DNA of 64,000 bases from assembly GCF_004357765.1 (NCBI RefSeq), contig NZ_SMTE01000012.1:62001-126000 (forward strand). Direction: 5' to 3'. Positions 36,101 to 43,907 of the stretch are shown here, in pieces. The first letter of the stretch is position 1. The number at the start of each line of letters is the position of its first letter. The position numbers and the translations under genes were made by a program. The stretch comes from Pseudomonas putida (GTDB lineage: Bacteria; Pseudomonadota; Gammaproteobacteria; Pseudomonadales; Pseudomonadaceae). The notes beneath the pieces were generated by a model. The model did not search any database. It saw only the letters and a program-made list of their open reading frames with translations, and was not told the origin of the DNA.

Positions 36101-36224
36101 CCTGCTGCGACCCGACGAACAGGCCTACGGCGCCGCCGATGAGAGCGAAGCCGATGCCCCCAGTAACGAAGCCCAGGGCTGCGCCGGCTGCGACCAGTGC
36201 GACTTTCCTGACTGCCTTGCTCAT
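33177..36224 (-). CDS. Tail tip host-specificity protein J-like
   Basis: Protein of 1015 aa. An N-terminal hydrophobic segment (VALVAAGAALGFVTGGIGFALIGGAVGLFVG) is followed by the tail-tip hub part (up to about residue 450), fibronectin type III-like units (about 465-640), and a C-terminal DUF1983-like stalk (about 720-1015, FVVQNGQVYINQAFINEAFIQNIVLG). This is the lambda J plan: the hub binds the tail end and the C-terminus reaches the receptor. It overlaps the NlpC/P60-like neighbour by 4 bases. Confidence 0.9.
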   Translation of the reverse strand: MSKAVRKVALVAAGAALGFVTGGIGFALIGGAVGLFVGSQQDAALKTGSTSSEPSAQTVRSSKAPARFILGQVSTGGVLVWAQEQTGTQTNGEWVHLVYVLSEGAIAGLDSIYLGEEEIANYGEYASYELVTNPTQVNAFLKANCRDWRETQIGRGLSFVRLSLKHNAEKFPSGIPDVRFVVRGRTDLYDPRTGMTGYSENTALHMLWFLRARCKVPDDEIVFETFASAANVCDEAVTNADDTSGIRYRTGCVIGADEQRTQVIQKLEESCAGQLIRVGGKWMMQAGAYYGPYDFEITEDMIVGTVSGTTEVNNDTAINIVTGTFIDPSQTWAETDFPEVRIQQWIDEDGGEAAESMSLGYVTDAYQAQRLANIKLRRARAGGSLQLPMNFAGYNCRPGRVVRVNLPSLNIIGEFIVTDWNMAADDGCTVTVSQYEPAIFDDAVGQPYNPIGFISLPAGGLGSPSNLVWTADGSAEVVQGILSWAAPLGVVTGYAVTVRQGNTAVQAQQVPATTLQLPLSGLASGNYTMSVAALGPLARSGEASITVNIDGPPVPEACVVQSTIDTITLLPSNPLHGLNGGTYEYYFTQDPQATAAQAQYLGQGLTMTHTGLAFWTNYYYFIRSRNAYGVSGFLKVPASTSTDVTTMLAALAGQIGKTQLGQDILTELEKIPGLEDKIDALGALTAYDKDRPYAKDQMVVVDGKIYQASQAVPANASGANAPPNAMYWIDVGQSLATANGLAQQVATNTTNISTIDGKVTAQATAFDALRAAYRDDNGEGDLADALKGWDSTAAIATAQKVQASDNMAMAERVTTLDAKVGDSEANITELQRVVATNESATATKIDQLNVSLGQTNAAVQTTSQAVTALDGKASTMWSVKMQLNSQGQYVAAGIGLGIENGPAGLQSQFLVSADRFAVVNGINGTLSSPFVVQNGQVYINQAFINEAFIQNIVLGMTLRSQATDSAGRPLIELNMVTGTFSFRGQGSDGSLAINPNGVYVYDASSIERGALGRMT

Positions 36225-36619
36225 TCAACCCTCCACACCACAAGAGGCTCGCAGGCGATACGCCCTACCCCGTCCTCCGCTACCGACCAAAACTCGCCGG
36301 CCCAGAACACCGCCACGCCACGCCCATTTGCGCCTTCGTAAAGCGCCACATCGCCGCGCTGGATGAACGCCGGGTTGATGCGCTGAAAACAGGCATCCCA
36401 GGCACCTTCAAGCGAGCCATGGTTCTTTTTGAGCAATCGCTTCGCACCGGTTTCAGTCGTGTACCGCCCCCGGTACTGCTCAGCCGGGTCAATCCCGCAT
36501 ACCGCCGCCGCGCAGTCAGCCGCGAACAAGCAGCAGTCAAATTCGCCCCATGAAAAAGGCCGCTCGGTGGCGGCCTTGATCGTGTTGGCGAGTTGCGTGG
36601 TCCAGTCTCGATTGCGCAT
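36221..36619 (-). CDS. Tail tip NlpC/P60-like protein (DUF6950-type)
   Basis: Protein of 132 aa. PFSWGEFDCCLFAADCAAAVCGIDP carries the candidate catalytic Cys in an NlpC/P60-like context, followed by QRGDVALYEGANGRGVAVFWAGEFW. It corresponds in position to the lambda K-type tail protein that cuts peptidoglycan during DNA entry. It lies between the DUF2163-like gene and J and overlaps J by 4 bases. Confidence 0.75.
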   Translation of the reverse strand: MRNRDWTTQLANTIKAATERPFSWGEFDCCLFAADCAAAVCGIDPAEQYRGRYTTETGAKRLLKKNHGSLEGAWDACFQRINPAFIQRGDVALYEGANGRGVAVFWAGEFWSVAEDGVGRIACEPLVVWRVE

Positions 36620-36622
36620 GGT

Positions 36623-37222
36623 CTACTCGTAGCTGAATGAGGGTGCGTCTTTGCTGGCCCCCCAATAGATGGGCCAGTCGGCCATCTGGGCGACTGCGAA
36701 GAAGAAGCGGTCGTCTTGGTAGCGGGCTCGATGGTTCTCGTCCGTCCAGCGTTCAGTGGCGATCCTGCTCCACTCGGCCATGCGATCGATGATCGGCACG
36801 CGGATGGCGTTTCCATCGCTACCGTTGCCGCTGTAGGCAAACTGGGCGGCGTCCATGCGACCGCTGAAAAGGATGTCTGCCGCGTACTCGCCCGCCTGGT
36901 TGATCACCACGAACAGCAGCTTGGCGTTACGCCCGCGGCATCCCTTCAGGCTGGTCTCGCTGATGATGGTGGCATCGAGGCCATTGAGCGTCAGCTCAAC
37001 GCTCATCGGGGAACCAGAGCTACTGCTTTCCTGGGCCTGGCCGACCTCGCCGAACGTCCCAACGCCCTGATAGGTGACGCCGTCCAGCACCAAGTCGCCG
37101 GTACCGGTGTGGGCAAAGACCATCCCATCAGGGAAGTCCAACTGGCAGGCATAGACCGCCATGAAGCGGCCCTGGGCGATGATGTCGACGACGCTCTGGC
37201 TGAAAGGGAATGCGCCGGCCAT
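36623..37222 (-). CDS. Tail assembly protein (DUF2163-like)
   Basis: Protein of 199 aa, beta-rich: ACQLDFPDGMVFAHTGTGDLVLDGVTYQGVG, then VELTLNGLDA and an aromatic C-terminus. It matches the type of protein encoded just before the P60-like gene in Pseudomonas siphophages, a baseplate hub or L-like component. Start overlaps the upstream gene stop by one base. Confidence 0.65.
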   Translation of the reverse strand: MAGAFPFSQSVVDIIAQGRFMAVYACQLDFPDGMVFAHTGTGDLVLDGVTYQGVGTFGEVGQAQESSSSGSPMSVELTLNGLDATIISETSLKGCRGRNAKLLFVVINQAGEYAADILFSGRMDAAQFAYSGNGSDGNAIRVPIIDRMAEWSRIATERWTDENHRARYQDDRFFFAVAQMADWPIYWGASKDAPSFSYE

Positions 37223-37806
37223 CAGAAAGCCTCCCTGAACTCGAGCGCTCCGTTGGCCACCAGTGGCCGCACGGTCAGCGCGTGCGTGTCGCTGGTCCTG
37301 CGCATCTCTGCATACGGCGCCTTGTACTCAACCGCGGCGCCGGCAGCGATGTTCTTGCGGATCGGCTTGTTTACATTAACCACCACCTCGCCGGCGGCAT
37401 TCGAAGTGGCGTCGTCGACAACCTCGAACATGACGCCACCGATGGTGATGTAGTCGCCCATCAAGAACACCTTCTTGCTTGGCGTGACCCCGCCGAGGCG
37501 CATTGATGAGGCCTGGGCCACCGCGGTGACCACTACAGGCGCACCAATCGAATCGGTACGCTTGCGCGTGAACGCCGGCAGGTTGAACGTGTTGAACATG
37601 CCCTGCAGGCGGCCAATGAATGCCGTCAGGATCCGCTCCTCTTCTCGCGACAAGGCGGAGAAAGTGAGCTGGCACTGCCAGTACGCCCCCGGATAACCCA
37701 CGATCTGCTGGGCATTCGACAAGGTCGAAGTAAACGCCCGATTGTTGTAGACGACGCCCCAGGTCATTTCACTCGGGCACAGGCCTTCCGGCCATGCGAT
37801 TGCCAT
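37222..37806 (-). CDS. Distal tail component, unknown family
   Basis: Protein of 194 aa lying directly after the tape measure gene, the usual place for lambda M-like or distal-tail proteins. It is beta-rich, with an aromatic N-terminal half (GYPGAYWQCQLTFSALSREEERIL) and a GDYITIGGVMFEVVDDATSN strand region. Assigned by position and style only. Confidence 0.65.
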   Translation of the reverse strand: MAIAWPEGLCPSEMTWGVVYNNRAFTSTLSNAQQIVGYPGAYWQCQLTFSALSREEERILTAFIGRLQGMFNTFNLPAFTRKRTDSIGAPVVVTAVAQASSMRLGGVTPSKKVFLMGDYITIGGVMFEVVDDATSNAAGEVVVNVNKPIRKNIAAGAAVEYKAPYAEMRRTSDTHALTVRPLVANGALEFREAF

Positions 37807-37827
37807 GTAGGTTCTCCTGGTGGTCGG

Positions 37828-40305
37828 TCAGCCCTTGCGCAACTGCTGCCGCGCCGGGCCGTTACTACGAAAGTCCTTCAGCACCATCTGGTAGCCAAGC
37901 TGGGCGCCTTGCTTCGCGGCTTCTTGAATCCGCGCCAAAGTGGCATCGTCGGCAGAACCCTGGACGATGATTTGCTGCTGAATAGGAGGCAGAGAGCCGA
38001 TACCGCCCTGGCCACTGCCGTTTGCCTGGATATCGCTCAGGGTGCGGTCCAGCTTCGCGCTCGTCCCGGCCGTGGTTACCCGCTCGCCCTTCTGCAGCAA
38101 CCAGGTGCCCTCGCGGGGAACGCTGTCGATACCGTCGTGCGCCATGCCGACCAGCGCCAAGCTGCTGGCAAGGCCGGTGGTGCTGGTAATAGCTGCGGAA
38201 GCCGGAGCGGCGTTGGCACCGAAGGACGCCAGCGAGGCCATTGCCGCGGCGGGAGCGTATGCCGCTGCCATTGCGGTACCCGTTGCAGCCGCCAGCGCGG
38301 CAGAGGCCGCGGCGGACGAGTTGCCTATCGCTGCGTTCACTGCCATCTGCAGCCCCACCTTCACCAGCATGTGCAGCAGATCATCGGCAATGCCTTCTGC
38401 GAAGTCGCTAAAGTTGAACTCGCCCGTCTTGACGAACCCAACCAGTTCATCCTCCAGGCTGCCCAGGGCATTGCTGGTGACGTCGTACATCTGGGAGGAA
38501 AGATCGCGAGCATGGTCTGCATAGTCCTGCCAGGCATCCTTGGCGCCGTCCAGCCAGTTGGTTTGCAACTCATCCTGTTTGCTGTAGTAGTCGACCTGCA
38601 TCGACAGGCGCTCTTCCAGGGAGGACTGCAGCAGTTCGGCCTCCCGCTTGAACAGGCTTTCGCTGATGTCGCCGGAGTTGCGCTGGGCCTGGAGATCAGC
38701 GTACTTCTGATCGAACTCTTGGCGGATCTCCAAAATGCCCTGGAGTCGCTCCCGGGTTTTGCTGCCCATCCCGGCGCCGACGAACTCCATGTTGAGCCCG
38801 GACTGGGCAGTAGCATTCGCGGATGCCAGGGTCGAAGCGTATGACGCCGCCTTCGCGTTTTCCTCGTTGGCGATCTTGAGCTGCTTGAGCTTGTCGAGCT
38901 CTTCGGCCAGCCCCTTGAGCTTCGCCTGCTGCAGGGATGTGATCCCATTCAGCCTGCCAGACTCAATCTCAAACTGAAGCTTCGCTACTTCAGTGGCTTC
39001 CTTGCGCTTGTCGACCGCTGTGTTGATGAGGGCGATCTCACGCTTGTAACCTTCCTCCGCCGTGTCAAATTGGCCCTGCAGCTTTTTCTGTGCCGCCTCG
39101 GCCGCTTTTGCAACTGCTTGCTGATCCTTGGTAATAGCGGTGAAGGTTCCGGCTCCACCTTTTCTCATCTGAGCTAGCAAATCGGCGAGCTCTTTGACCT
39201 GATTTGTGCCTCCGCTTGGCTTCTCATCAAAGGAGCCCATCAGGTCTCCATAACCAGTAGCAAGGCCGCCCAACTGCTCCTTGGCAGCACCGATGCTCTT
39301 TCCTATTGCATCAACGTTTTTGAAAGCGTTGTAGATTCGAACAGGAGGAAGGTATCGATCCCACCACTTCGCCTCAGCTCCACCGACCATCGCATCATCG
39401 ATATCCGACAAGGACTTCAAGCTAACGCCCAGCATGTGGATTCCAGCGACGACACCAACGGCAAACTTGCCGAGGACTCGTAAGCTCCCCGCCAAGTCAT
39501 CCGAAACACGCTTCGCCAGTACACCGTTGATCGTGGTGTCGTTGAGCCCTGTTGCAAAATTGGCCAACGTTGGAAGCATTGCGCTTGTTATCTGGTTGGT
39601 GAGTCCACTGACCGACTGATCGACAAGCCAAGTGGCTGCCTTTAGCTCCTGAGCAGCCCGGATCGTCTTATCATCCATGATTGCGCCAGCAGCTTGCGCG
39701 GCATCACCAAAGCGCCTGAAGCCATCCGAGTTGTTCCGCAGCAGAGGCAGGAGCAACGTTGCGTCATTTGCTATGGCCTCAAGATAGAAGGTCATCTCGG
39801 ACTGACTGACCTTCGCCTTTTCCAGGCTGGAAACATAAAGTCCCAGAGCTTGGCTACCGCTGAGGTTTCTAAACTGGTCTGCAGTGACTCCGACTTTAGG
39901 GGCGATCTGCTCGAAGAAGTCGGCCATCTCTCCGCCGCCCGTGTTGAGAAAGTCACCAACCTTGTCGTTTACATCCTTGAGGATGTCCGCCAGTTGCCCT
40001 TGCTCAATCCCTACCACCTTTGCGCCGGCCGCCAACTTCTGGAAGTCGGTGGTGCTCACATTCGCAACTGACGAGAGATTATCGATTTCTACTGCTGAGT
40101 TGACAGCCGACACGGTGAGCGCGGCGAGCGCCGTGACGCCGGCAGCGACTCCGGCTCCCACTGCCGTACCTACCGCCTTTGCGCTTTTCTCGACCTGAGC
40201 GCGCCACTTCTCAGAGCTGCGCCCGGCCTTGTCCATCCCTGAGACAAACCCACCGACCTGAGCAATCAGGTCAAGCGTGAGAGTGCCAAGCGATTTAGAC
40301 GCCAT
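37828..40305 (-). CDS. Tail tape measure protein
   Basis: Protein of 825 aa from the ATG at 40305 (TTGGAG upstream). It begins GTLTLDLIAQVGGFVSGMDKA, contains an Ala/Gly-rich hydrophobic region near residues 45-75, long coiled-coil stretches in the middle, and the lambda-type C-terminal block (YADHARDLSSQMYDVTSNAL... EDELVGFVKTGEFNFSDF). Its length would set the tail at roughly lambda size. It is preceded by a terminator that separates it from the accessory gene upstream. Confidence 0.93.
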   Translation of the reverse strand: MASKSLGTLTLDLIAQVGGFVSGMDKAGRSSEKWRAQVEKSAKAVGTAVGAGVAAGVTALAALTVSAVNSAVEIDNLSSVANVSTTDFQKLAAGAKVVGIEQGQLADILKDVNDKVGDFLNTGGGEMADFFEQIAPKVGVTADQFRNLSGSQALGLYVSSLEKAKVSQSEMTFYLEAIANDATLLLPLLRNNSDGFRRFGDAAQAAGAIMDDKTIRAAQELKAATWLVDQSVSGLTNQITSAMLPTLANFATGLNDTTINGVLAKRVSDDLAGSLRVLGKFAVGVVAGIHMLGVSLKSLSDIDDAMVGGAEAKWWDRYLPPVRIYNAFKNVDAIGKSIGAAKEQLGGLATGYGDLMGSFDEKPSGGTNQVKELADLLAQMRKGGAGTFTAITKDQQAVAKAAEAAQKKLQGQFDTAEEGYKREIALINTAVDKRKEATEVAKLQFEIESGRLNGITSLQQAKLKGLAEELDKLKQLKIANEENAKAASYASTLASANATAQSGLNMEFVGAGMGSKTRERLQGILEIRQEFDQKYADLQAQRNSGDISESLFKREAELLQSSLEERLSMQVDYYSKQDELQTNWLDGAKDAWQDYADHARDLSSQMYDVTSNALGSLEDELVGFVKTGEFNFSDFAEGIADDLLHMLVKVGLQMAVNAAIGNSSAAASAALAAATGTAMAAAYAPAAAMASLASFGANAAPASAAITSTTGLASSLALVGMAHDGIDSVPREGTWLLQKGERVTTAGTSAKLDRTLSDIQANGSGQGGIGSLPPIQQQIIVQGSADDATLARIQEAAKQGAQLGYQMVLKDFRSNGPARQQLRKG

Positions 40306-40315
40306 CTTCATCTCC

Positions 40316-40346
40316 AATAAAAAAACCCGCCAAGTGGCGGGTTTTA
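40316..40346. terminator. Terminator inside the tail operon
   Basis: AAACCCGCC and GGCGGGTTT pair around a 4-base loop with A- and T-rich flanks on both sides, so it works in either direction. It ends the accessory gene at 40351-40677 and lies just before the tape measure start. Confidence 0.8.
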
Positions 40347-40350
40347 TTGG

Positions 40351-40677
40351 TTATTTAAGTATTCGTGATTTTTCTCGCTCAAACTCCTCAAGAGTGAGAG
40401 CGCCACTATTTTTAAGATTGGACAGCCTTTCCAAGTCCTCATACCTACTGGGTACAGCTTGAGCTTGCTGAACTGATTGCCTATGAGCAGGCTTGCTAAT
40501 CAGCGCCCAGACCAAGCACGCCAACCAAGCAACCCCAGTCCAACCAAGGAGAAGTGTGATCAGGAAAATAGCGGTGTAGTTCTCATGGCGTCGATAAAAC
40601 GCAATCATCGCCGGAAGTATGTAGATGAAGAACGACGCTGCAATCGAAAGAAAAACGTAGCCGTGAAGGAGTTCCAT
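40351..40677 (-). CDS. Superinfection immunity-like membrane protein with SHOCT tail
   Basis: Protein of 108 aa from the ATG at 40677. Two hydrophobic helices (about residues 6-27 and 34-58, ending FLITLLLGWTGVAWLACLVWALI) match the T4 Imm-type superinfection immunity family, in which the GWT-x-x-GW-like turn is conserved; a C-terminal SHOCT-like helix follows (LERLSNLKNSGALTLEEFEREKSRIL). Lower GC than its neighbours, its own promoter-like and terminator sequences mark it as a moron. Role inferred: blocking DNA entry by related phages. Confidence 0.75.
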   Translation of the reverse strand: MELLHGYVFLSIAASFFIYILPAMIAFYRRHENYTAIFLITLLLGWTGVAWLACLVWALISKPAHRQSVQQAQAVPSRYEDLERLSNLKNSGALTLEEFEREKSRILK

Positions 40678-40703
40678 GTCCGTCCCCAGTACAGAAAGAT
40701 GGC

Positions 40704-40732
40704 AATCTACCACCTCGCCCCGGAATGACCAA
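40704..40732 (-). promoter_or_regulatory. Putative sigma-70 promoter of the superinfection-immunity gene
   Basis: On the minus strand TTGGTC, a 17-base spacer and TAGATT lie 27 bases before the gene start. Four of six bases match consensus in each hexamer region. The fit to a lysogenically expressed moron is good, but no experiment supports it. Confidence 0.45.
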
Positions 40733-40737
40733 AGCCA

Positions 40738-40962
40738 TCAGCTCCATGTCGCCATAGCCAGATCCAAGCTGGCGACCACCTGATCCCCATGCCTCATGAA
40801 ATCCTCGGGCGTATAGGGCTCGGGCCGACGCTTGTTGTCACGCACCTGGTTGGCCAGCATCGACGCTAACAGCGCAGCTCCACGCTCAACGCGCATGCCC
40901 AGGTGAAGCGACCCGCGCCGCCGCTGGTACTTCACCCAGGAATGGAACTCGCGCAGGCTCAA
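40738..40962 (-). CDS. Tail assembly chaperone, T-like frame (expressed by -1 frameshift)
   Basis: A 74-codon frame starting at TTG 40962 (SLREFHSWVKYQRRRGSLHLG). It has no good start signal of its own, but continues in phase with a -1 frameshift from the upstream G-like gene, giving a GT fusion of 229 aa. Its short helical sequence and location before the tape measure match lambda gpT, which recruits the tail tube subunit onto the tape measure. Confidence 0.75.
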   Translation of the reverse strand: MSLREFHSWVKYQRRRGSLHLGMRVERGAALLASMLANQVRDNKRRPEPYTPEDFMRHGDQVVASLDLAMATWS

Positions 40963-41426
40963 GTTTTCTTGCGCTTCCGCGATGGTGCGGCCACCGACGC
41001 CGGCGAGGACGAGCTCGTGCCAGAGTTCGTCGAGGTCGGTGAGCTCGTCGTCTTTCCCAGGTTGTTCACCTCATGGATGGCGGTGAGCAGGGCCACGGTT
41101 AGGTTGCCGTCCAGTGCGCCGAGGCGCTTGGTGCTTTTCGGGTCCTTCGCAAGCTCAGCTTTATCCAGCGGGCCATGGGTGATATCCATGGCCGTGAAGA
41201 CGGGCTGGCCTTCCTCGTTACAGATCGCAGCCGCGATACGCCCGGCGATACTGTCCTGATGACCAGCTGCGGCAAGAACATCACTCACTGCAGACTGGTA
41301 GCCCAGAGGCCTCACGTACACAGTCGCAGTCAGGTGCTCCGAACCCTGTCGCCAGGTGATTTCCTTTTCAACAGGCCGGCCAGTGAATGAGCCGACCTGC
41401 TGCAGCGTGTCGATATTGAGCTTCAT
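40959..41426 (-). CDS. Tail assembly chaperone G-like
   Basis: Protein of 155 aa in the zero frame. Residues 1-123 are well-formed (EKEITWRQGSEHLTATVYVRPLG...), whereas the last 30 are Ser/Thr/Pro-rich and basic, as expected of a zero-frame tail after a programmed frameshift site. The slippery heptamer GGGAAAG occurs at codons 123-125. It coats the tape measure before tube assembly in lambda-like phages. It lies 8 bases after the major tail protein gene. Confidence 0.82.
   Translation of the reverse strand: MKLNIDTLQQVGSFTGRPVEKEITWRQGSEHLTATVYVRPLGYQSAVSDVLAAAGHQDSIAGRIAAAICNEEGQPVFTAMDITHGPLDKAELAKDPKSTKRLGALDGNLTVALLTAIHEVNNLGKTTSSPTSTNSGTSSSSPASVAAPSRKRKKT
41052..41058 (-). promoter_or_regulatory. 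Programmed -1 frameshift slippery site GGGAAAG
   Basis: In the zero frame it reads G-GGA-AAG, the X-XXY-YYZ pattern and the same heptamer known from the lambda G/GT shift. Moving back one base continues the protein as KDDELTDLDELWHELVLAG and then into the T-like frame without a stop. Confidence 0.85.
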
Positions 41427-41434
41427 CGCCTACC

Positions 41435-41926
41435 TCACGCTACTTTCTTGATCCAGGCGGAGCCGCCCGATCGTTGGATGGAAGCCGCGGTGCTGACAAC
41501 GCCGTTCGCGGAAAAATCGAACGGGAAGTCAGCGACGTAGCCCTGGAAAACAAACCAGGTTCGACTGTCTGGCAGCTCGAAATCGTCGCCATCGGCGTTG
41601 ACGGTCGGTGCGGCAGTGCCGTCAGACCAGCCCACAGCCCATTTGATGGTGGTGTCGCCATTCTCTTCGGACATTTGGTGCAGCCGGATATGGCTGGCGT
41701 TATTGGGGTCTGCGTTTACGGTCAACGAGGCCTGGCCGGGAGTCCGCAGACCAGGCTTGTAGGTCCGCTCCAAGGAGCTGAGGCAGGTGTCCTCGATCTG
41801 CTCCTTCGGGGAGCCGCCTGGGTTGAAGGCGGTTGCGCACTCTACTTCCATTACTTCGAGCGGGCCGGTGCCAGAAGCGGGCTTGGCCAGAGCATATACC
41901 TGGGTGCCTTGGGTCAAAATCGACAT
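41435..41926 (-). CDS. Major tail tube protein
   Basis: Protein of 163 aa: TQGTQVYAL... [25 protein letters not shown], then [18 protein letters not shown] and [20 protein letters not shown]. The beta-rich pattern and location just before the chaperone genes identify the tube subunit (lambda V-like). A well-spaced start with good site. Confidence 0.82.
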   Translation of the reverse strand: MSILTQGTQVYALAKPASGTGPLEVMEVECATAFNPGGSPKEQIEDTCLSSLERTYKPGLRTPGQASLTVNADPNNASHIRLHQMSEENGDTTIKWAVGWSDGTAAPTVNADGDDFELPDSRTWFVFQGYVADFPFDFSANGVVSTAASIQRSGGSAWIKKVA

Positions 41927-41977
41927 GGTGGTCTCCTGTCGGACAAAGAAAAGCCCGCACTTGGCGGGCTGGGTTGA

Positions 41978-42346
41978 TCAGCGGCGGACTATCCAGTCCA
42001 CGTCGAAGCTGGCTCTGAAATTCTTGGTTGCGGTATCGCGCGACTCGCCTCCCCAGCGGGTGACGTAGGCCCGCAGCTCAATGGCGTCACGGATAGCATC
42101 GCGCACCTGGCGGACCGAGGTGCTAGTAGTGCCGTATACGTCGACCTGCAGGGTGAAGCCGTCGACGTCAGGACGGCCTGCCAGGTAGCTCTCCGGGCTG
42201 CCGGTCACCAGCTGCCACACTGCGTATGGCTTCAGCACACCCTCGGGGGCTTCGCCGAACGGGTACATGCGCAGGTCAACGCCGCTACCGAGCAGTGCAG
42301 CGACGCCAGGGTCCGCCGCGCAGACGATTTCAATGGGTGGTGTCAT
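41978..42346 (-). CDS. Tail terminator/completion protein (DUF3168-like)
   Basis: Protein of 122 aa: LKPYAVWQLVTGSPESYLAGRPDVDGFTLQVDVYG is the hallmark of DUF3168 tail-completion proteins (lambda U-like), which cap the tube. It overlaps the gp10-like gene by 4 bases, in standard order before the tube protein. Confidence 0.8.
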   Translation of the reverse strand: MTPPIEIVCAADPGVAALLGSGVDLRMYPFGEAPEGVLKPYAVWQLVTGSPESYLAGRPDVDGFTLQVDVYGTTSTSVRQVRDAIRDAIELRAYVTRWGGESRDTATKNFRASFDVDWIVRR

Positions 42347-42828
42347 GAGGATGCCGCCCTCTTCGCAGCACGCCGGATGGCGCGGTCAATCGCTTTCTCG
42401 TACTCGGTGACGAAGGTGTTGGTCACCTCGCTGATGCTGTTAGCCAGGGCCGGACGCATGAACGGAACAGCGGCCATCTTCTCGGTGCCGAACTCGATCA
42501 GGCGCCAGTGCGGCGTTGGAGCGTTCGGGCTGAGGTCACCGCCGTTCTTGAGCACGGCGCCGTGCAGCACGCCGATGCGGAATCCAAGGTTGCCGGTCTG
42601 CTTGAACAGCCGCCCATTCCAGCGCAGAGCGATGTTGTCAGCGATCGAGCGGCCGGTGGCCTTGTCGTCGATGCGTTCGGCGCCCTCTTTGGCCTTCTGC
42701 ACCACCACCTGGGCGGCCTTGCGTAGCGCAGCCCTGCCACCTTTGCGGCGGACGTCGTAGCTGACAGCGTCCAGCTTGCCCAGCAAGCTCTCCAGCCCGG
42801 TGATGCTGAACTCGACGCCGTCAGCCAT
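42343..42828 (-). CDS. HK97 gp10-like head-tail protein
   Basis: Protein of 161 aa with the motif run LESLLGKLDAVSYDVRRKGGRAALRKAAQVVVQKAK, FRIGVLHG and HWRLIEFGTEKMAAVPFMRPAL. The HWxLxEFGTxxxxAxPFMRPA block is diagnostic for the HK97-gp10 family of tail-completion proteins (lambda Z-like). It overlaps both neighbours. Confidence 0.88.
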   Translation of the reverse strand: MADGVEFSITGLESLLGKLDAVSYDVRRKGGRAALRKAAQVVVQKAKEGAERIDDKATGRSIADNIALRWNGRLFKQTGNLGFRIGVLHGAVLKNGGDLSPNAPTPHWRLIEFGTEKMAAVPFMRPALANSISEVTNTFVTEYEKAIDRAIRRAAKRAASS

Positions 42829-43162
42829 CCTTCACCCCCTTCTCGACCAAGATCGTCAGGTAGTCCAGACCGGACTTGGCGTCAGCCAGCGGTGGGCCGA
42901 CGATGCTGTACATCTCGCCCCGGTACAGGATGCGCATGGTAGGTAGCACGCCGGGCCGGTACCGGATGACCATCCGGCCCGTGGCCTGAGCCTGGCCGGC
43001 CTGGGCCGCAATGAAGTCTCGAGCCGAAAGGTCTTCGACGCTCGCGGGGCACTTCTCCCAGCGGGTGACCCATTCCGGCTCCCCGAACTCCAAGGTCACC
43101 GGGTCACGCACCGGCTTCAGCTCCTGAATGTCTATGCGGTGCCGCAGCCTGCCGGCCTGCAT
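42821..43162 (-). CDS. Head closure (head-tail adaptor) protein
   Basis: Protein of 113 aa from the ATG at 43162: LRHRIDIQELKPVRDP... WVTRWEKCPASVEDLSARDFIAAQAGQAQATGRMVIRYRPGV. This matches the phage head-tail joining family (SPP1 gp16/HK97 gp7-type). A GTG one codon upstream is an alternative start. It overlaps the connector gene upstream. Confidence 0.85.
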   Translation of the reverse strand: MQAGRLRHRIDIQELKPVRDPVTLEFGEPEWVTRWEKCPASVEDLSARDFIAAQAGQAQATGRMVIRYRPGVLPTMRILYRGEMYSIVGPPLADAKSGLDYLTILVEKGVKDG

Positions 43163-43638
43163 CACACACCCATCCGGATGCGATAGGGCATCAGCAGGTG
43201 CTGCGAGGCCACCGGAAGCTCAGTAGCAATGGTGCCGGTGATGACATCCTCGCGGTTGGCGAACAGGTGCCCAAGCTTCAACAGGCAAGCCGCCTGTATG
43301 GAGGGGTTGAGCACCATGCCGTAGGCGATGGCGTCGGCCTGGTCATACGCATCGGCCAGAGCCTGGCGGGCATGGTCGAGCAGTCGGCAGCGCAGCGTGT
43401 AGTCCTGCTCTGCCTCAGCTACAGCGACCGCCGCAGAGTTTGCCTCCTTGGCTTGCTGCAGGGAGGCCGACACACCCGCGCGGGCGCCGTCGAGCGTCAC
43501 CTGGTCCAGGTAGAAGCGGCGGTTGAGGAACTGCATCGCCGCCTCTTCCGCCGCGTCCAGCTGAGCCTGGACCAGTACCTGATCTTCCGGCTCGGCCAGC
43601 AGATGATGCATGGCAAGGTCGATGGCGATCACGGACAT
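43162..43638 (-). CDS. Head-tail connector (gp6-like)
   Basis: Protein of 158 aa, mainly helical: AEPEDQVLVQAQLDAAEEAAMQFLNRRFY, and a C-terminal half with NPSIQAACLLKLGHLFANREDV. This is the HK97 gp6-like adaptor pattern, which binds under the portal ring. The central helix-rich insert (about 50-100) is longer than in the shortest homologues. Confidence 0.8.
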   Translation of the reverse strand: MSVIAIDLAMHHLLAEPEDQVLVQAQLDAAEEAAMQFLNRRFYLDQVTLDGARAGVSASLQQAKEANSAAVAVAEAEQDYTLRCRLLDHARQALADAYDQADAIAYGMVLNPSIQAACLLKLGHLFANREDVITGTIATELPVASQHLLMPYRIRMGV

Positions 43639-43641
43639 GGA

Positions 43642-43866
43642 TCACTCCTTGGGCTTGGTGGCCGCTCCCTTGCCGCCTTTGTTGGCCGGCTCCGGCGCCT
43701 TCTTGTTCTCGGGTTCCTGGGCCTTCTTCACGTCGTAATCCTCGATCAGGCCATTACGCAGCAAATCGCGAGCACGCAGCTCGTCGACGGTGATCTCTTG
43801 GTTGCGCTTGACGTACGCGCCGCCGTTGTTGAAGCCCTTGATGGTTTTCACTTTGACGTCTGGCAT
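43642..43866 (-). CDS. Small head-region protein, unknown function
   Basis: Protein of 74 aa: a short beta/alpha unit (VKTIKGFNNGGAYVKRNQEITVDELRARDLLRNGLI) followed by a Lys/Pro/Glu-rich tail. Such genes are common between capsid and connector in HK97-like phages and may decorate or help join the head. Function not established. Confidence 0.65.
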   Translation of the reverse strand: MPDVKVKTIKGFNNGGAYVKRNQEITVDELRARDLLRNGLIEDYDVKKAQEPENKKAPEPANKGGKGAATKPKE

Positions 43867-43907
43867 GTGCAGTCACGCCCGGTTTCCCGGGCGTCCTCCT
43901 GGGCTGA

